Translations under genes and position numbers: made by a program | Shown: in pieces, positions 43,964 through 53,719 of the stretch | Position numbering within the stretch: position 1 is the first letter of the stretch | How the letters are laid out: the number at the start of each line of letters is the position of its first letter | The notes under the pieces: model-generated | What the model saw: the letters and a program-made list of their open reading frames with translations, nothing else | What the model was told of the DNA's origin: nothing | The model's database searches: none | NCBI RefSeq assembly: GCF_016806065.1 | Contig: NZ_CP032407.1 | Coordinates: 1 to 64,000 of the forward strand | Reading direction: 5' to 3' | DNA length: 64,000 nt | Source of the DNA: Rhizobium rosettiformans | GTDB taxonomy: Bacteria; Pseudomonadota; Alphaproteobacteria; Rhizobiales; Rhizobiaceae

Positions 43964-45489
43964 CCACGCTCCTCTCTCATGCCGGTCCAGAACAACCAAC
44001 TCTTCGTGTTCGGCGCCTGCGATTGCACACGCAACACCAGCCGGTCGTCGTCATGCGCACTGATTGTCATGTCTGTCGCTCGGAAGGGCTTTCCGCCCGC
44101 TCGCAGGTTCTCGTCTCGGGTGGCGGACGGGAATTACAGGCAACGCTCTTCCAGGTGGAGGACGACGGACTATTGGCCCTTGACGAGGTCGGGCTCTCCG
44201 AAACCGCCTGGGGGATGCTGAATCTCGCCGAGGACACCGAGGTACAGGTTACACATGCACCCGCTGTCGAGTCGCTGGCAAGCGTACGCAGGCGCATCTA
44301 CGGCAACCGGCTTGACTCGCGCGCCCTCACGGAGATTGTGCAGGATGTGATCGCCGGCCGCTACACGGACGTGCAGCTTGCGGCGTTCCTGACCGCGAGC
44401 GCGGCGTTGCCACTCGACGAGAACGAGACGGCCGACCTCACCGGTGCGATGATCGCAGTCGGCGACCGGTTGCAGTGGGATGCCCCTGTTGTCGTCGACA
44501 AACATTGTGTCGGCGGCCTGCCCGGGAACCGAACCACCCCGATCGTCGTGGCGATCGTTGCGGCGAACGGGCTCATCATGCCGAAAACGTCCTCCCGTGC
44601 CATTACCTCGCCCGCCGGTACTGCCGACACGATGGAGACCCTCGCACCCGTGGATCTCGACATTGCCGCCCTGAAACGCGTGGTCGAGGCCGAAGGAGCT
44701 TGCATCGCGTGGGGCGGAGCGGTCCACCTCAGTCCGGCTGACGACATCTTCGTACGCGTGGAACGCGAACTTGACGTCGATACGGAAGGCCAGCTCATCG
44801 CCTCCGTCCTCTCCAAGAAAATCGCCGCGGGATCCACCCATGTCGTTATAGACATCCCGGTCGGCCCGACCGCCAAGATGCGTAGCGAGGAGGCCGCATC
44901 CCATCTCGCAACGCGGATCACAGCGGTCGCGGCCCGCTTTGGCCTGACGGCCAAATGCCTGCAAACCGATGGGTTGCAGCCGGTCGGTAGAGGCATCGGT
45001 CCCGCGCTTGAGGCGTTCGACGTACTAGCGGTCCTGCGAAATACGCCAGATGCGCCGGACGATCTACGCACGCGCGCCGCGATTTTGGCGGGCGTAGCGT
45101 TGGAGATCGGCGGCAAGGCCGAGAATGGAAAGGGGTTGGCGCTTGCACTCGAAACGCTCTCTGAGGGGCGCGCCTGGAAAAAGTTCGAGGCGATCTGCAT
45201 AGCCCAAGGTGGGATGCGAACGCCGCCCAGCGCACTGCATGTCCATCCACTCGAGGCTCCGCATGCCGGACGAGTCGTTCATATCAACAACCGCAAGCTT
45301 TCCCGGCTTGCCAAGCTTGCTGGCGCACCGGAGGCCAAGGCGGCCGGTCTCCATATGGAAGTTCGCCTGGGTGATGAGGTCGACCGTGGGCAGCCGCTTC
45401 TCCACATCCACGCGGAAACGCCGGGTGAATTGGCCTACGCACTCGACTATGCCGCTGGCGCCGGGGACATCATTGAGGTCGAGACCTGA
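43960..45489 (+). CDS. deoA: AMP/thymidine phosphorylase family protein
   Basis: The 509-residue product has an extra N-terminal domain of about 95 residues, then YGNRLDSRALTEIVQDVIAGRYTDVQLAAFL, the phosphate-site motif KHCVGGLPGNRTTPIVV, KTSSRAITSPAGTADTMETL and a C-terminal PYNP domain. Classic thymidine phosphorylase lacks the N-terminal domain; this longer form and the KxCxGGxPGNR sequence are those of AMP phosphorylase, which makes adenine and ribose 1,5-bisphosphate from AMP. The gene ends a five-gene coupled operon. No RuBisCO or ribose-1,5-bisphosphate isomerase gene is in the window. Confidence 0.88.
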   Translation: MTTLLSHAGPEQPTLRVRRLRLHTQHQPVVVMRTDCHVCRSEGLSARSQVLVSGGGRELQATLFQVEDDGLLALDEVGLSETAWGMLNLAEDTEVQVTHAPAVESLASVRRRIYGNRLDSRALTEIVQDVIAGRYTDVQLAAFLTASAALPLDENETADLTGAMIAVGDRLQWDAPVVVDKHCVGGLPGNRTTPIVVAIVAANGLIMPKTSSRAITSPAGTADTMETLAPVDLDIAALKRVVEAEGACIAWGGAVHLSPADDIFVRVERELDVDTEGQLIASVLSKKIAAGSTHVVIDIPVGPTAKMRSEEAASHLATRITAVAARFGLTAKCLQTDGLQPVGRGIGPALEAFDVLAVLRNTPDAPDDLRTRAAILAGVALEIGGKAENGKGLALALETLSEGRAWKKFEAICIAQGGMRTPPSALHVHPLEAPHAGRVVHINNRKLSRLAKLAGAPEAKAAGLHMEVRLGDEVDRGQPLLHIHAETPGELAYALDYAAGAGDIIEVET

Positions 45490-45666
45490 ATTGGCTCAAG
45501 CGCGGTAAGGTCGGCAACCGGCTTCGGCGCAGCTTGGGTGCCTGACACAAACGACGCGTAGCTTTTCGCAAGCCCCCGCGGGAAGGAAGGTTTGCAACTT
45601 AGCTGCCGGACCACGGGTCGATACGCCGGACCGACCCGTCATGAGGTAGTGGCCGTAACCGCTTTC
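45490..45666. other. Convergent intergenic region
   Basis: The phosphorylase (plus) and cytochrome c (minus) genes converge here. No clear hairpin with U-tract was recognised. Confidence 0.3.
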
Positions 45667-46080
45667 TCAGTGGATGCCGTTCGCGCGCTGCAATTCGCGA
45701 ATATAGGCGGTGATCGCCTCGATCGACGTGTCGCTAACACCCTCTACCGGCGCCATATTGCCAAATCGCCAGTGGTGGGCACGCACCCCTTGGCGTACAG
45801 CAAGCGTGAAGGCCATATCACTATGGTGGCTCGGCTCGTAGATCTTATGGATCAATGGCGGCGCAAGCCCGTCCCGACCCGACCCGTTCGGTCCATGGCA
45901 ACTGGCACAGTTGGCGTCGAACGCGGTCTTGCCCTGTTCGGCCATCGGCGAAAGCGATGACGACACTACGACCTGAACGATGGGCTCGCCGGTGCCAGAA
46001 CTGTCCTGCCGATTCTGCGTCCACCAGATGGCAGCGCCGGCAAGCGCTACGGTAACCACGGCAACAAGTGTTTTGTTCAT
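45667..46080 (-). CDS. c-type cytochrome, membrane-anchored
   Basis: From the ATG at 46080 (GCAGGATT upstream) the product has a signal anchor (MNKTLVAVVTVALAGAAIWW), one haem motif in GKTAFDANCASCHGPNGSGR, and a Met ligand candidate in FGNMAPVEGVSDTSIEAITAYIREL. It is a paralogue of the cytochrome at 15823-16317, with the same HHSDMAFTLAVRQGVRAHHW-type region. It follows the multicopper oxidase gene by 53 nt on the same strand, so it may receive or donate electrons for it. The longer frame to 46194 is a shadow. Confidence 0.85.
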   Translation of the reverse strand: MNKTLVAVVTVALAGAAIWWTQNRQDSSGTGEPIVQVVVSSSLSPMAEQGKTAFDANCASCHGPNGSGRDGLAPPLIHKIYEPSHHSDMAFTLAVRQGVRAHHWRFGNMAPVEGVSDTSIEAITAYIRELQRANGIH

Positions 46081-46133
46081 GTTCAATCCTGCGGGACCAG
46101 CGGCCTCCCGCCATAGGCGGGAGGCCTTCGAAA

Positions 46134-47615
46134 TCAGGCGGCGACCACGAATTCGGTCATCATCCCGGTCGAAAGATGTGGCATGTGATGACAATGCAGC
46201 ATCCAGCGCGCCGCCTCACCCGCATCCACGGCGATCGTAGCCATGGTCATAGGTGGAATATAGAGGGTGTCACGCATAGCCCCGCCCATCCTGCGTCCGC
46301 CGATCTCCACCACCTGGAAATGATGGCCATGCAGGTGCATTGGATGTCCCATCATCGACATGTTGTGAAAGCGGATCTCGACGCGGTCCCCGCTGCGCGC
46401 CGAAATCGGCAGATGCTCACCCCAGGTCTTGCCGTCGATCGTCCAGACATAGGGCTGCATCTGCCCGCCTAGCATAACGTCTATTGGACGGATGGCGCCG
46501 CGATCGGCAAGACCGGTCACTGCACGCAGGCGGGATTCCTGTTCCATCCCGATGTCGAACGCGGGCGCGTCGGCTTCGGCAAGGGAATCGATACGGCGAA
46601 CCTGCGCGCCGGGCGTCGCAAGAATCAGTCCCGTCCGTTCACGAGCCCCTTCACGAAGGGCCAGGACGGGCCAGGCACCGGTGTCTGGCAATTCAAGCTC
46701 CAGATCCAAACGCTGCCCCATCGAAAGGCCGAACCGATTGCCAGGTATGGGCTCGATCGGCTGACCGTCGACAGCGACGAGCCGGCCCGGCAGATCGCCG
46801 CTATCGATCCAGAAGCTCGTCGCGGCGGCCCCATTGATCACTCGCAGCAACACCCGTCCGTTCGCTTCGACCGGAACCGTATCCGGATCGTCCAGGGTGC
46901 GGTCATTGGCCAGATATGCGTCGAAATCAAAATCGTTCAGATCCATCTGCATGGAATCCATCCCACGCATCCCAGCCATATCGTGCCCGCCCTGACCCGC
47001 ACTCGGCATGGAGCCGTGGCCGCCATGATCCATGCCGGACATGGCATTGGCTTCGCCCATATCCCCGTGCCCTGCACCAGAAACGATCTCGGCGAGCACC
47101 TCTTCGGCCGGGCGGAAGCTGAAGTCATGTAAGAACATCACCACCTCCTGCCGGTCGGCCGCGATCTCTTCAGGACGCCGGACAACAAGAGGGGCCGCCA
47201 GCATCTGCATTTCTTGAATGGGAATGTGACTGTGCATCCAGTGCGTACCTGCCGACGGTGCGAAGTCATAACTGCGAACCTCGCCCGGCTTTAACGCAGC
47301 CAGGGGCGCGTCGGGTACGCCATCCTGCACGTTGGGCGGGATCTGCCCGTGCCAGTGAATGATCGTCTCGACATCCAGATCGTTGGTCAGATCGACCGTG
47401 AAGCGCTCGCCCGGATCGAGCATGACACCGGGTCGTCCGTCTGGGCCGATCAGCCCAAAGACAGACGCGGCCCGTCCGCCAATATCGAGTGTGCGGCGGC
47501 CGGCAGTTAGTTGGATGGGGGTTGCCGATTGTGCGAATGCAAACTGCGGAATATGCGCGTACGCTAGTGTTGCCGCACCTGCGGCAAGGAAGCCACGTCG
47601 TGAGAAATTTATCAT
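46134..47615 (-). CDS. Tat-exported multicopper oxidase (CueO/CopA-like)
   Basis: This periplasmic laccase-like enzyme oxidises Cu(I) or organic substrates with oxygen. The 493-residue product has a twin-arginine signal (SRRGFLAAGAATLAYAH), the four copper segments IIHWHGQIPP, GTHWMHSHIP, HPMHLHGHHFQV and HCHHMPHLSTGM, and a Met/His-rich insert (DHGGHGSMPSAGQGGHDMAG ... MDSMQM) of the kind that binds Cu(I). The Met ligand of the T1 site is present in the last motif. It forms an operon with the downstream cytochrome c gene. Length is normal. Confidence 0.95.
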   Translation of the reverse strand: MINFSRRGFLAAGAATLAYAHIPQFAFAQSATPIQLTAGRRTLDIGGRAASVFGLIGPDGRPGVMLDPGERFTVDLTNDLDVETIIHWHGQIPPNVQDGVPDAPLAALKPGEVRSYDFAPSAGTHWMHSHIPIQEMQMLAAPLVVRRPEEIAADRQEVVMFLHDFSFRPAEEVLAEIVSGAGHGDMGEANAMSGMDHGGHGSMPSAGQGGHDMAGMRGMDSMQMDLNDFDFDAYLANDRTLDDPDTVPVEANGRVLLRVINGAAATSFWIDSGDLPGRLVAVDGQPIEPIPGNRFGLSMGQRLDLELELPDTGAWPVLALREGARERTGLILATPGAQVRRIDSLAEADAPAFDIGMEQESRLRAVTGLADRGAIRPIDVMLGGQMQPYVWTIDGKTWGEHLPISARSGDRVEIRFHNMSMMGHPMHLHGHHFQVVEIGGRRMGGAMRDTLYIPPMTMATIAVDAGEAARWMLHCHHMPHLSTGMMTEFVVAA

Positions 47616-47684
47616 GATTATCTCCTCGGAACGTCTCGTCCCGTTTATCTGATCTAAGGTTGTCGTGGGCTCAAGCCCACGCGA

Positions 47685-48053
47685 TCAAAGGAGACGAAGC
47701 TTGGGAGGGCGGAGATTAACGCCAGGATTATGGCTCAATACTGCCGGTATAATAGTAGGACCATAATCTTCCCTAGCGTGGAAGACGCTGGCACCCCCAC
47801 GTTCCGGGATGACAAAGTTGAGTAGCCCTGTGCAGACAGCTGCACACATGGCGGCGCTCTGCGATGCGCAGTCCTGCTCCATTTCGCAGGACTGCGCATC
47901 GTATTCGGCAACCATGGCGGTGACGTGATACATCTGGACGCCATCAGCCGTGCTGGAATTCATGCGCACCATGTGGCCCGCGTTCGCCGTCGAGGCTACG
48001 GCGAACGCGAACACTACAAACAGTGCAAAGAAGCGACCAATCATTCCGCACAT
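47685..48053 (-). CDS. Small secreted Cys-rich protein near the copper oxidase
   Basis: The product has a signal peptide (GRFFALFVVFAFAVASTANAGH) and cysteines in SCEMEQDCASQSAAMCAAVC, and a tail RPPKLRLL. It resembles the proteins at 20949 and 25654 in size, Cys spacing and the C-terminal RPP motif, as expected of DUF2946-type proteins. I use the ATG at 48053; ATGs at 48044 and 48122 are in frame. It is 70 nt upstream of the oxidase gene on the same strand. Copper handling in the periplasm is a reasonable guess. Confidence 0.55.
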   Translation of the reverse strand: MCGMIGRFFALFVVFAFAVASTANAGHMVRMNSSTADGVQMYHVTAMVAEYDAQSCEMEQDCASQSAAMCAAVCTGLLNFVIPERGGASVFHAREDYGPTIIPAVLSHNPGVNLRPPKLRLL

Positions 48054-48229
48054 ATCACATTGTTGCACCCGACGTTCAAGCAGTCGAACCACCAAGGTGC
48101 CGAAAATCATTGCTAGAAACACCGAGAAAATTCGATGCTATCAAGAGTTCGACGAGGAAGGTCGCACTCAAACCCGCTTATGTCGGACGTGGCGCCGCCT
48201 AGCGGCGGGTCCGTCGCTGACCGACATCG

Positions 48230-48427
48230 TCAACGGTGCTGAGTAGCCGGATATCCTGCTTTTGCGAGTGCGGCCTCAAAGGCCTCACGAGACTGCTCGG
48301 ACATGACCACTATCTTCCTGCTCGATAGGTCAGGAGTGACCTTGGCGACGGGGTCGACGGATTGAATCGCCTTGGTGACGCTGCGGACACAACCGCCGCA
48401 GGACATATTCTGGATATCAAATTGCAT
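48230..48427 (-). CDS. copZ: Copper chaperone CopZ
   Basis: The 65-residue HMA protein [20 protein letters not shown] carries the metal site MSCGGC and the betaalphabeta fold sequence ([16 protein letters not shown], [14 protein letters not shown] end). It delivers Cu(I) to CopA or CueR. I use the ATG at 48427, since ACAGGAG precedes it by 5 nt; the ATG at 48451 would lie at or before the inferred start of transcription. It is divergent from copA and has its own CueR-type promoter. A broken paralogue is at 17207-17400. Confidence 0.92.
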   Translation of the reverse strand: MQFDIQNMSCGGCVRSVTKAIQSVDPVAKVTPDLSSRKIVVMSEQSREAFEAALAKAGYPATQHR

Positions 48428-48458
48428 GGGAATCTCCTGTTCATCGCTCATGCCATTT

Positions 48459-48489
48459 CAGATAAGGCTTCCCACCGTTGGAAGGTCAA
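48459..48489 (-). promoter_or_regulatory. CueR-type promoter of copZ
   Basis: On the minus strand TTGACC (48484-48489) and TATCTG (48459-48464) are 19 nt apart. The over-long spacer holds the dyad TTCC...GGGAAG (CCTTCCAACGGTGGGAAGCC). This is the MerR-family arrangement in which the activator distorts the DNA to align the -35 and -10. Confidence 0.85.
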
Positions 48490-48512
48490 GTCCCAATGCC
48501 AATAAATTGCTA

Positions 48513-48543
48513 TTGACCTTCCCATCGTTGGAAGCCCTATCTT
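48513..48543 (+). promoter_or_regulatory. CueR-type promoter of copA
   Basis: TTGACC (48513-48518) and TATCTT (48538-48543) are 19 nt apart on the plus strand, with the dyad CCTTCC-N7-GGAAG between them. It is nearly identical to the copZ promoter but inverted, with a 23-nt gap between the two -35 boxes. Confidence 0.87.
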
Positions 48544-48581
48544 GCGCTACGAATGCCGAAATTCGTACGCAAGGAGCCGCA

Positions 48582-51146
48582 ATGAACGCCCCGCTTAAAG
48601 ATCATGCAGTTTCATTCGAACCAGTAACACTTCGCATTGAGGGCATGAGTTGTGCCTCATGTGTGGGCCGCATTGAGAATGCGCTGAAGGCCGTACCGGG
48701 TGTCGCGGACGCCAGCGTTAACTTGGCAACAGAGATGGCCGATATTTCGTTCACTGCTCCCGTCGAGCACGGCGCCCTCGTGTCCGCGGTTGAGGATGCG
48801 GGGTATTCGGTTCCCGCAACCCACACCGAGGTCATCATTGAGGGCATGACCTGCGCGTCATGCGTGGGGCGCGTCGAAAGCGCGCTCAATGCGGTTCCAG
48901 GCGTCACGCAAGCGACAGTCAACCTCGCCACGGAGCGCGCGAGCCTGCAGGGAAATGCCACCGCTGCCGATCTTATAAAGGCAGTCGAAAGGGCGGGTTA
49001 TACGGCCCGAGTGGTCGATGGCGGTTCACAGCAACAGGACGAGGACGCCGCCCGTAAGGATCGCGAGCAGGCAGAGTTGCAGCGCGCCGTCCTTACTGCG
49101 GCGGTGCTGACGCTTCCGGTATTCGTATTGGAGATGGGCTCGCATCTCCTCCCGGGCATGCACGACCTCATCATGCGCACGATCGGAATGCAGTGGAGCT
49201 GGTACCTTCAGTTTGCGCTTACGACGGCCGTGCTTTTCGGCCCCGGCATCCGTTTCTACAAAAAAGGCTTTCCCGCGTTGGGGAGGTTTGCGCCCGACAT
49301 GAATTCGCTGGTGGCGGTCGGCACCATTGCGGCCTACGCTTATTCCATGGTCGCGACCTTCGCGCCCTCGCTTCTACCGGCGGGCACGATCAACGTCTAC
49401 TACGAGGCGGCGGCTGTAATCGTAACTCTCATTCTGCTCGGTCGCTATATGGAGGCACGCGCCAAAGGCCGCACGTCGGAAGCCATCAAGCGGCTTGTCG
49501 GCCTGCAAGCCAGGACCGCCCGCGTGCGCCGCGACGGCAAGACGGTCGAGATCGCCATCGGCGAGGTTGAGCCGGGTGATGTGGTCGAGGTGCGCCCGGG
49601 AGAACGCGTGCCAGTGGACGGCGAGGTGACCGAAGGCGAAAGCTACATCGACGAATCCATGATTACCGGTGAGCCGATTCCGGTGGCCAAGGCGGCCGGT
49701 AGCGCTGTGGTCGGCGGAACGGTCAACCAGAAGGGCGCGCTCGCCTTCCGCGCTACAGCCGTCGGCGGGGCGACGGTGCTTTCCCAGATCATTCGCATGG
49801 TCGAGCAGGCGCAGGGCTCCAAGCTGCCTATCCAGGCGATGGTGGACAAGGTAACCATGTGGTTCGTGCCGGTGGTGATCGGGGTGGCGGTGCTCACCTT
49901 CCTCATCTGGCTCGTCCTCGGGCCGGAGCCGGCGCTGACATTCGCTCTGGTGAATGCCGTCGCCGTGCTCATCATCGCCTGCCCGTGCGCAATGGGGCTC
50001 GCCACTCCTACCTCGATCATGGTGGGTACGGGGCGTGGGGCCGAGATGGGAGTGCTTTTCCGCAAGGGTGAAGCCCTCCAACTCCTCAAGGACGCCAAGG
50101 TTGTCGCAGTCGACAAGACGGGCACGCTCACCGAGGGCAAACCGGCGCTCACCGATCTGGAGATCGCAGGCGAGTTCGAACGCAATGACGTGCTGGCGCA
50201 CGTCGCGGCGGTGGAGGCCAAGTCCGAGCATCCGATCGCCCGTGCCATTGTCGAGGCGGCCGAAGCCGAAGGGCTTGCGCTGCCGGCGATCAGCGGTTTT
50301 GATTCGGTGACCGGTTTCGGCGTCAAGGCCGAGGCGGGGGGGGTGTCCATCGAGATCGGTGCGGACCGCTACATGGAGAAACTCGGTCTCGACGTCTCTG
50401 CCTTCGCTGAAACCGCAGCACGCCTCGGTGACGAGGGCAAGTCCCCCCTCTATGCCGCGATCGGTGGCAAGCTCGCAGCCATCATTGCGGTGGCCGATCC
50501 GATCAAGGAGACGACGCCCGAAGCGATCAGGGCATTGCACGATCTGGGTCTCAAAGTGGCAATGATCACCGGCGATAACCGGCGCACGGCAGAGGCTATC
50601 GCCAGAAAGCTCGGTATCGACAAGGTGGTAGCCGAAGTCTTGCCCGAGGGTAAGGTCGAGACAGTGAAGGCGCTCAAGGCCGAGCATGGCAAGCTCGCCT
50701 TTGTCGGTGACGGTATCAATGACGCCCCGGCGCTCGCTGAGGCCGATGTCGGCATCGCGATCGGCACGGGCACCGATATTGCCATTGAGGCCGCAGACGT
50801 GGTGCTGATGTCGGGAAGCCTGAGAGGCGTGCCGAATGCCATCGCTCTTTCGAAGGGCACGATCCGCAACATCAAGCAGAACTTGTTCTGGGCCTTCGCC
50901 TACAACGCGGCGCTAATCCCGGTGGCTGCCGGGGTGCTCTATCCCGTGTCCGGTGTCCTGCTCTCTCCTGTGCTGGCGGCGGGTGCGATGGCACTTTCGA
51001 GCATCTTCGTGCTCGGCAATGCGCTGCGCCTTAAGCGGTGGAAGCCGCCCATGGTGTCGGCGATCGGCAAGGCGCCCCAATCTGGGCGCCCGACAACATC
51101 GGATACCTCAAGCAATGTGCGCAAAATGCAAAGGGACGCGGCATGA
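48582..51146 (+). CDS. copA: Copper-exporting P1B-type ATPase CopA
   Basis: This Cu(I) efflux pump has two N-terminal HMA domains (GMSCASC twice, about residues 20 and 88), eight membrane helices, the CPC motif in [35 protein letters not shown] and [21 protein letters not shown] use the ATG at 48582 (AAGGAG 6 nt upstream); the long frame to 48372 overlaps copZ. Length about 854 residues is in the normal range. It is coupled to cueR by an ATGA overlap at 51143-51146, and both are induced from the CueR-type promoter. Confidence 0.96.
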   Translation: MNAPLKDHAVSFEPVTLRIEGMSCASCVGRIENALKAVPGVADASVNLATEMADISFTAPVEHGALVSAVEDAGYSVPATHTEVIIEGMTCASCVGRVESALNAVPGVTQATVNLATERASLQGNATAADLIKAVERAGYTARVVDGGSQQQDEDAARKDREQAELQRAVLTAAVLTLPVFVLEMGSHLLPGMHDLIMRTIGMQWSWYLQFALTTAVLFGPGIRFYKKGFPALGRFAPDMNSLVAVGTIAAYAYSMVATFAPSLLPAGTINVYYEAAAVIVTLILLGRYMEARAKGRTSEAIKRLVGLQARTARVRRDGKTVEIAIGEVEPGDVVEVRPGERVPVDGEVTEGESYIDESMITGEPIPVAKAAGSAVVGGTVNQKGALAFRATAVGGATVLSQIIRMVEQAQGSKLPIQAMVDKVTMWFVPVVIGVAVLTFLIWLVLGPEPALTFALVNAVAVLIIACPCAMGLATPTSIMVGTGRGAEMGVLFRKGEALQLLKDAKVVAVDKTGTLTEGKPALTDLEIAGEFERNDVLAHVAAVEAKSEHPIARAIVEAAEAEGLALPAISGFDSVTGFGVKAEAGGVSIEIGADRYMEKLGLDVSAFAETAARLGDEGKSPLYAAIGGKLAAIIAVADPIKETTPEAIRALHDLGLKVAMITGDNRRTAEAIARKLGIDKVVAEVLPEGKVETVKALKAEHGKLAFVGDGINDAPALAEADVGIAIGTGTDIAIEAADVVLMSGSLRGVPNAIALSKGTIRNIKQNLFWAFAYNAALIPVAAGVLYPVSGVLLSPVLAAGAMALSSIFVLGNALRLKRWKPPMVSAIGKAPQSGRPTTSDTSSNVRKMQRDAA

Positions 51147-51574
51147 ACATCGGTGAAGCAGCGCGCGTCTCTGGCGTGAGCGCGAAGATGATACGCTACT
51201 ATGAGCAGAATGGGCTCATCCCGCCGGCTGAGCGAACCGCGTCGGGCTATCGCGACTACTCCACCAATGACGTGCACATGCTTCGCTTCATCCGGCGCGC
51301 GCGCGATCTCGGTTTTTCGGTCGCCGAAATTAACGAGCTTCTGGGATTGTGGCGCGACCGCAGTCGCCAGAGCGTCGACGTCAAGCGTATCGCACTGGCC
51401 CGTATCCGGGATCTACGCCGCAAGATCGAGGAGATGGAGCAAATGGCAGCATCATTGGAGCATCTTGCGGCGTGCTGCTCGGGCGACAATCGACCCGACT
51501 GCCCCATCCTCGCCGATCTAGAAAATCCTGACGATGGCGATCAACCGAAACGGCCGCGTGGCGCGATCAACTAG
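51143..51574 (+). CDS. cueR: Copper-responsive MerR-family regulator CueR
   Basis: The product [39 protein letters not shown] has the MerR HTH, and the C-terminal metal loop [13 protein letters not shown] gives the two cysteines of the Cu(I) site (here [11 protein letters not shown]). It activates the two 19-nt-spacer promoters upstream of copZ and copA. The 143-residue length is normal. It overlaps the copA stop, so copA and cueR form one operon and the regulator is autoinduced. A C-terminal tail ([13 protein letters not shown]) is unconserved. Confidence 0.94.
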   Translation: MNIGEAARVSGVSAKMIRYYEQNGLIPPAERTASGYRDYSTNDVHMLRFIRRARDLGFSVAEINELLGLWRDRSRQSVDVKRIALARIRDLRRKIEEMEQMAASLEHLAACCSGDNRPDCPILADLENPDDGDQPKRPRGAIN

Positions 51575-51750
51575 CGACTTGCGGAACAGGAGAAAAGGGT
51601 TCCGCCGGTAGAGGGCCAATGCGCGCGGCTATCGCCGGGCCTTACACACTGGTGAGCGTTGCTAGCAGAAACTGGCTTGAATTGTACGCAAGGTAGAGAA
51701 TAGTGCACGGGCGACAGCGGTTTGGCCATTGGTAACTCGGTGATACGAAG

Positions 51751-52811
51751 GTGGAATTTTTTGCTATAAACGGACGCTATCTAACCCAAGATATGAGTGG
51801 GGTTCAACGATATGCTCGCAATATAGTTGATGAAATTGATCGACTGCAGACAGCGCAGGGGTCAAGTGTACTTTCACCGTATGGCGTAGATCATCCTCAG
51901 TACCGGAATCTTAGTGGTCTCCCTTGTGGGTCCATGTCTGGTTATGCTTGGGAGCAAATCGAACTTCCGATTGCAGCACGTGGAAAACGGCTACTAAATC
52001 TCTGCAATATGGCGCCATTGTGGAAAACGGATCAGATAGTCTGCATTCACGACGCGAACGTATTTACGTCGCCCCTCAGTTATAGCGTAGGATTTCGCAC
52101 CACCTATCGGAGGCTGCAGCCGCTCATTGTGCGCAGGGCACTGAAAATTTCCACGGTGTCTAAAGCCTCGGCGCAACAGATAGCCTGCTATCTGCCCATT
52201 CCACTCGCTCAAGTTGAGGTCCTGCCGAACGGCCATGAACATGTACTCGAGTGGAAGCCCGATCGGGCCGTTATCTCGTCCCGGCTTCCGATCAAGGAAA
52301 GCGGCAGGCCGTTTGTGCTCGCCATAGGGTCGGATGCCATCCACAAAAATATCTCTCTTATTTTAGATATAGCACCGAGACTTGAGGAGCTTGGGATCAA
52401 TGTACTGATCACAGGGAAATGCCGACTTGTCGATGGCTCGGGTCCTGTTCCATCAAACGTTTATCACTGTGGGCGGGTGTCTGATGATGATCTGGCTACC
52501 TATTCGGTCATGCTCTATGTCTCGCATTTCCGTCGTTCACTGAAGGTTTCGGCTTACCGATCGTCGAAGCCATGGCACTAGGGTGCCCGGTCATCTCGTC
52601 AGACCGTGCCAGTATGCCGGAAATCTGCGGTGACGCAGCATTATTGGCCTCACCATCAGATCCTGAACGTTGGGTCCAATGTGTTGCATATCTTCTGCAA
52701 TCGATGAGTCTCCGCCAGGAACTGGCGGCTCGCGGACGCGAGCGAAGCAAAATCTATTCTTGGAACAAGAGTGCCGAAGGCTATTTAGACCTACTCGCGT
52801 CACAAAATTGA
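51751..52811 (+). pseudogene. Group 1 glycosyltransferase with a frameshift
   Basis: The first frame (GTG at 51751, MEFFAINGRYLTQDMSGVQRYARNIVDEI) and the second (52572 on, MALGCPVISSDRASMPEICGDAALL) together make one GT4-type enzyme. They are joined by LYVSHF and PSFTEGFGLPIVEAMALG, where one T seems lost in CATTT near 52526-52529. The EGFGLPIVEA motif contains the family's nucleotide-sugar-binding Glu. Function would be transfer of a sugar in exopolysaccharide synthesis. The gene has lower GC than its neighbours, no pathway genes around it, and is likely an inactive fragment or a transferred relic. Confidence 0.75.
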
Positions 52812-53719
52812 TTCAGCGTTATAATCACAAGCTCGGGCCCGACCTGGTGAAGCCCCCGCCTTGAACGGATACGAACCGCCGACCCCGCCATTCAGTCATT
52901 ATGTTCGCGCCGAAAATTCCTGTGCTGTCAGTTGCTTGCTTTCGAGAATGACCGATATGGGTTCTGAGGCTTTTGCTCCAGTTCCGAAGAGCAAAGGCTT
53001 ATAAATCAGAGTCCTACAGTGCGATCGAAACATGAGTAGCGTTTTGAAACCTGTCCGGCGGAGTCCAGCCGAACCCCTATTCGAGACGACGACGAGGGCA
53101 TGCCGTTGAAGGGCGCTGGAGCGTTTGGCGCATTAATCGATCATGATGTTCATTAAAGAGGGCAGGCCTTCGATCAGAAGGTTTCGAAGCGACTTAAGGG
53201 GCATGCGAAACTTCAGGATGTTCTGACAGAGGAAGATGTCAGAGGAAAATTTCACAAACGACCAGCTCTAGAAGTATCTCTGATCACGCTTGAAGTCTTT
53301 GGCGTCACGGAGGAAATTACAGACGCTTACGCCCCGATGGTATTGCCTTAGTCATACGAGCCAATAATCCATTCGTTTGAAGTGGATCCGCCTGGTGATG
53401 ATTTTCAAGCTCTGTTCCGCCCTTGGGCGGCGGCGGCGATCGATCACCAATGAGTTAGAGGCGATGCACATTCATATGCTGGAACCAAAAGGCAATGACG
53501 TCAAATTCGCCATCTATCCAAACATAAAGAACGGCGCCCGCAGTCTCGGCTACCCGTATTCAGATATGGCAAGAACCGACTTCCCTTTTCGCCTAAAAAG
53601 CGCAGACGGACATGTACCACATGAGGACGCTGACTAAACGGAAAAGCAATGAGCTCGCGCTTATCGGTAGCGGGCCCGCAACCGGCCGGCGCGCAGAACG
53701 CAGTCGACCACCTCTTTTT
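52812..53719. other. Decayed intergenic region
   Basis: No gene is supported. The piece around 53160-53351 reads in one plus-strand frame KVSKRLKGHAKLQDVLTEED then VRGKFHKRPALEVSLITLEV and stops, which looks like the C-terminus of a lost protein I cannot identify. The frame 53377-53637 has no recognised domain. Confidence 0.4.

Noticed and set aside
44170..45200. Long minus-strand frames of 260-280 codons opposite the phosphorylase gene
   Set aside because: They are antisense shadows typical of high-GC coding DNA. Similar long shadows occur opposite arcA, arcB and copA.
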